Assembly (NCBI GenBank): GCA_913775175.1
Contig: CAJYKU010000037.1
Location: 1 to 49,318 of the forward strand
Direction: 5' to 3'
DNA: 49,318 nucleotides
Source of the DNA: an uncultured Pantoea sp.
Lineage (GTDB): Bacteria > Pseudomonadota > Gammaproteobacteria > Enterobacterales > Enterobacteriaceae
Positions 48,609-49,318 of the stretch are shown here, in pieces. How positions within the stretch are numbered: position 1 is the stretch's first letter; the number at the start of each line of letters is the position of its first letter. Position numbers and translations under genes: made by a program. The notes under the pieces were generated by a model, which did not search any database, was not told the origin of the DNA, and was given only the letters and a program-made list of their open reading frames with translations.

Positions 48609-49145
48609 ATGAAAGCATTGATACTTTACTCTACGCGTGATGGGCAGACCCGGGAGATTGCCGCCCGCATTGCCCAGGCACTGGTGCCACAGCAATTATG
48701 CGACGTGCAGGATTTAGCGGAGAGCAGGCAGATTGACTGGCCACAGTACGACCGCGTGCTGATTGGTGCATCTATTCGTTATGGTCACTTCAACCCAATG
48801 CTGATGAAATTTGTCACGCAATATAAGTCTGAGCTGGAGCAGCGGGTAAGCGGTTTTTTCAGCGTTAATCTCACTGCGCGTAAAGCGGATAAACGCACTC
48901 CGCAAACTAATGCCTATACCAGAAAGTTTCTTGAGCAGTCACCCTGGCAGCCCGGCTGCTGCGCAGTCTTTGCCGGGGCATTACGTTATCCACGCTATCG
49001 CTGGTTTGATCGGGTAATGATTCAGTTAATTATGCGTATGACCGGTGGCGAAACGGATACGACAAAGGAAATTGATTATACCGACTGGTCAGCAGTGCAG
49101 ACCTTTGCCCGCGAATTTGCACAGTTACCAGGCAAATCGTTGTGA
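48609..49145 (+). CDS. hemG: Protoporphyrinogen oxidase HemG (quinone-linked)
   Basis: HemG is the flavodoxin-like oxidase that converts protoporphyrinogen IX to protoporphyrin IX and passes electrons to quinones. The 178-residue protein starts [18 protein letters not shown] (FMN-binding loop), followed by [28 protein letters not shown] (the long insert that separates HemG from flavodoxin) and ALRYPRYRW. It lies 17 nt after trkH and just before an rRNA operon, as in E. coli. Confidence 0.96.
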   Translation: MKALILYSTRDGQTREIAARIAQALVPQQLCDVQDLAESRQIDWPQYDRVLIGASIRYGHFNPMLMKFVTQYKSELEQRVSGFFSVNLTARKADKRTPQTNAYTRKFLEQSPWQPGCCAVFAGALRYPRYRWFDRVMIQLIMRMTGGETDTTKEIDYTDWSAVQTFAREFAQLPGKSL

Positions 49146-49169
49146 AATAGAGCGTTGTGGCGAAAAATA

Positions 49170-49200
49170 ACGCGAATGATTCTTTTTTTGCAATTAGCGC
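49170..49200 (+). promoter_or_regulatory. AT-rich UP element of rrn P1
   Basis: An A/T-rich block containing a seven-T run lies directly upstream of the rrn P1 -35. In E. coli such UP elements bind the alpha subunit of RNA polymerase and boost rRNA transcription. Confidence 0.6.
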
Positions 49201-49237
49201 TTGTCAGCCCGAAAGAACTCCCTATAATGCGCCTCCA
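49201..49237 (+). promoter_or_regulatory. rRNA operon P1 promoter
   Basis: TTGTCA (49201-49206), a 16-bp spacer and TATAAT (49223-49228) followed by the GCGC discriminator match the E. coli rrn P1 core nearly base for base. The predicted start is A49237. The 16-bp spacer and G/C discriminator are the features that make P1 sensitive to ppGpp and initiating nucleotide. By synteny this is rrnA; P2 and the 16S gene lie beyond the window. Confidence 0.9.
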
Positions 49238-49318
49238 TCGACACGGCACAACGGCTTACGGAGTGCGGCGTTGACAGGAAGATTCGCTGAGAACTTCCGC
49301 AGAGAAAAAACGCTGAAA

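Overview
The window is a stretch of chromosome from an enterobacterium (order Enterobacterales). Gene order follows the Escherichia coli region between the argX-hisR-leuT-proM tRNA cluster and rrnA almost gene for gene. Many proteins match their E. coli counterparts in length and key residues. The differences from E. coli (no cyaY beside cyaA, no metE beside metR, glpT between yigL and yigM, a yehS-like gene next to metR, an extra gene between udp and rmuC) suggest a relative such as the Erwiniaceae (Erwinia/Pantoea group). That placement is an inference, not something the sequence proves. No transposase, phage gene, CRISPR array or integron was seen.

Layout. 1-1000: tRNAs His, Leu and Pro, a terminator, then the small RNA gene glmZ with a sigma-54 promoter and two upstream GlrR-type sites. 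1005-5033 (minus): hemCDXY, tetrapyrrole synthesis. 5230-7901: cyaA with a CRP site and a UUG start. 8014-11414: lptM-dapF-yigA-xerC-yigB. 11388-13749: uvrD with a sigma-70 promoter and a LexA-type box. 13765-15018: corA behind a long leader with nested short ORFs and hairpins. 15181-17606: an AbrB-duplication membrane protein, rarD and yigI. 17774-23792: pldA-recQ-rhtC, rhtB, pldB, yigL. 23825-25565: glpT (minus) and yigM (plus), divergent across a region with CRP and GlpR-like sites. 26473-29000 (minus): a yehS-like gene, metR and ysgA. 29167-31428: udp with tandem CRP sites, then an unrecognised TPR/glycosyltransferase-like gene. 31510-36085: rmuC and ubiE-ubiJ-ubiB. 36198-38601: tatABC and tatD. 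38598-41552: rfaH (minus), ubiD, fre. 41621-44977 (minus): fadBA with a FadR operator. 45164-49145: pepQ-yigZ-trkH-hemG. 49170-49318: the P1 promoter and leader start of an rRNA operon whose genes lie beyond the window.

Functional themes. Heme synthesis is represented by hemC, hemD, hemX, hemY and hemG. Ubiquinone synthesis is represented by ubiE, ubiJ, ubiB and ubiD, Tat export by tatABC, and fatty-acid beta-oxidation by fadBA. DNA repair and recombination genes are xerC, uvrD, recQ and rmuC. Transporters are CorA (Mg2+), TrkH (K+), GlpT (glycerol-3-phosphate), RhtB/RhtC (amino-acid export) and YigM (biotin). Most of the window is ordinary core genome. The points that merit attention are gene losses or moves relative to E. 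coli, the TPR/glycosyltransferase-like gene, and several intergenic RNA-structure candidates (corA leader, rfaH-ubiD, ubiB-tatA, rmuC ribosome-binding site). I saw no clear previously undescribed multi-gene system.
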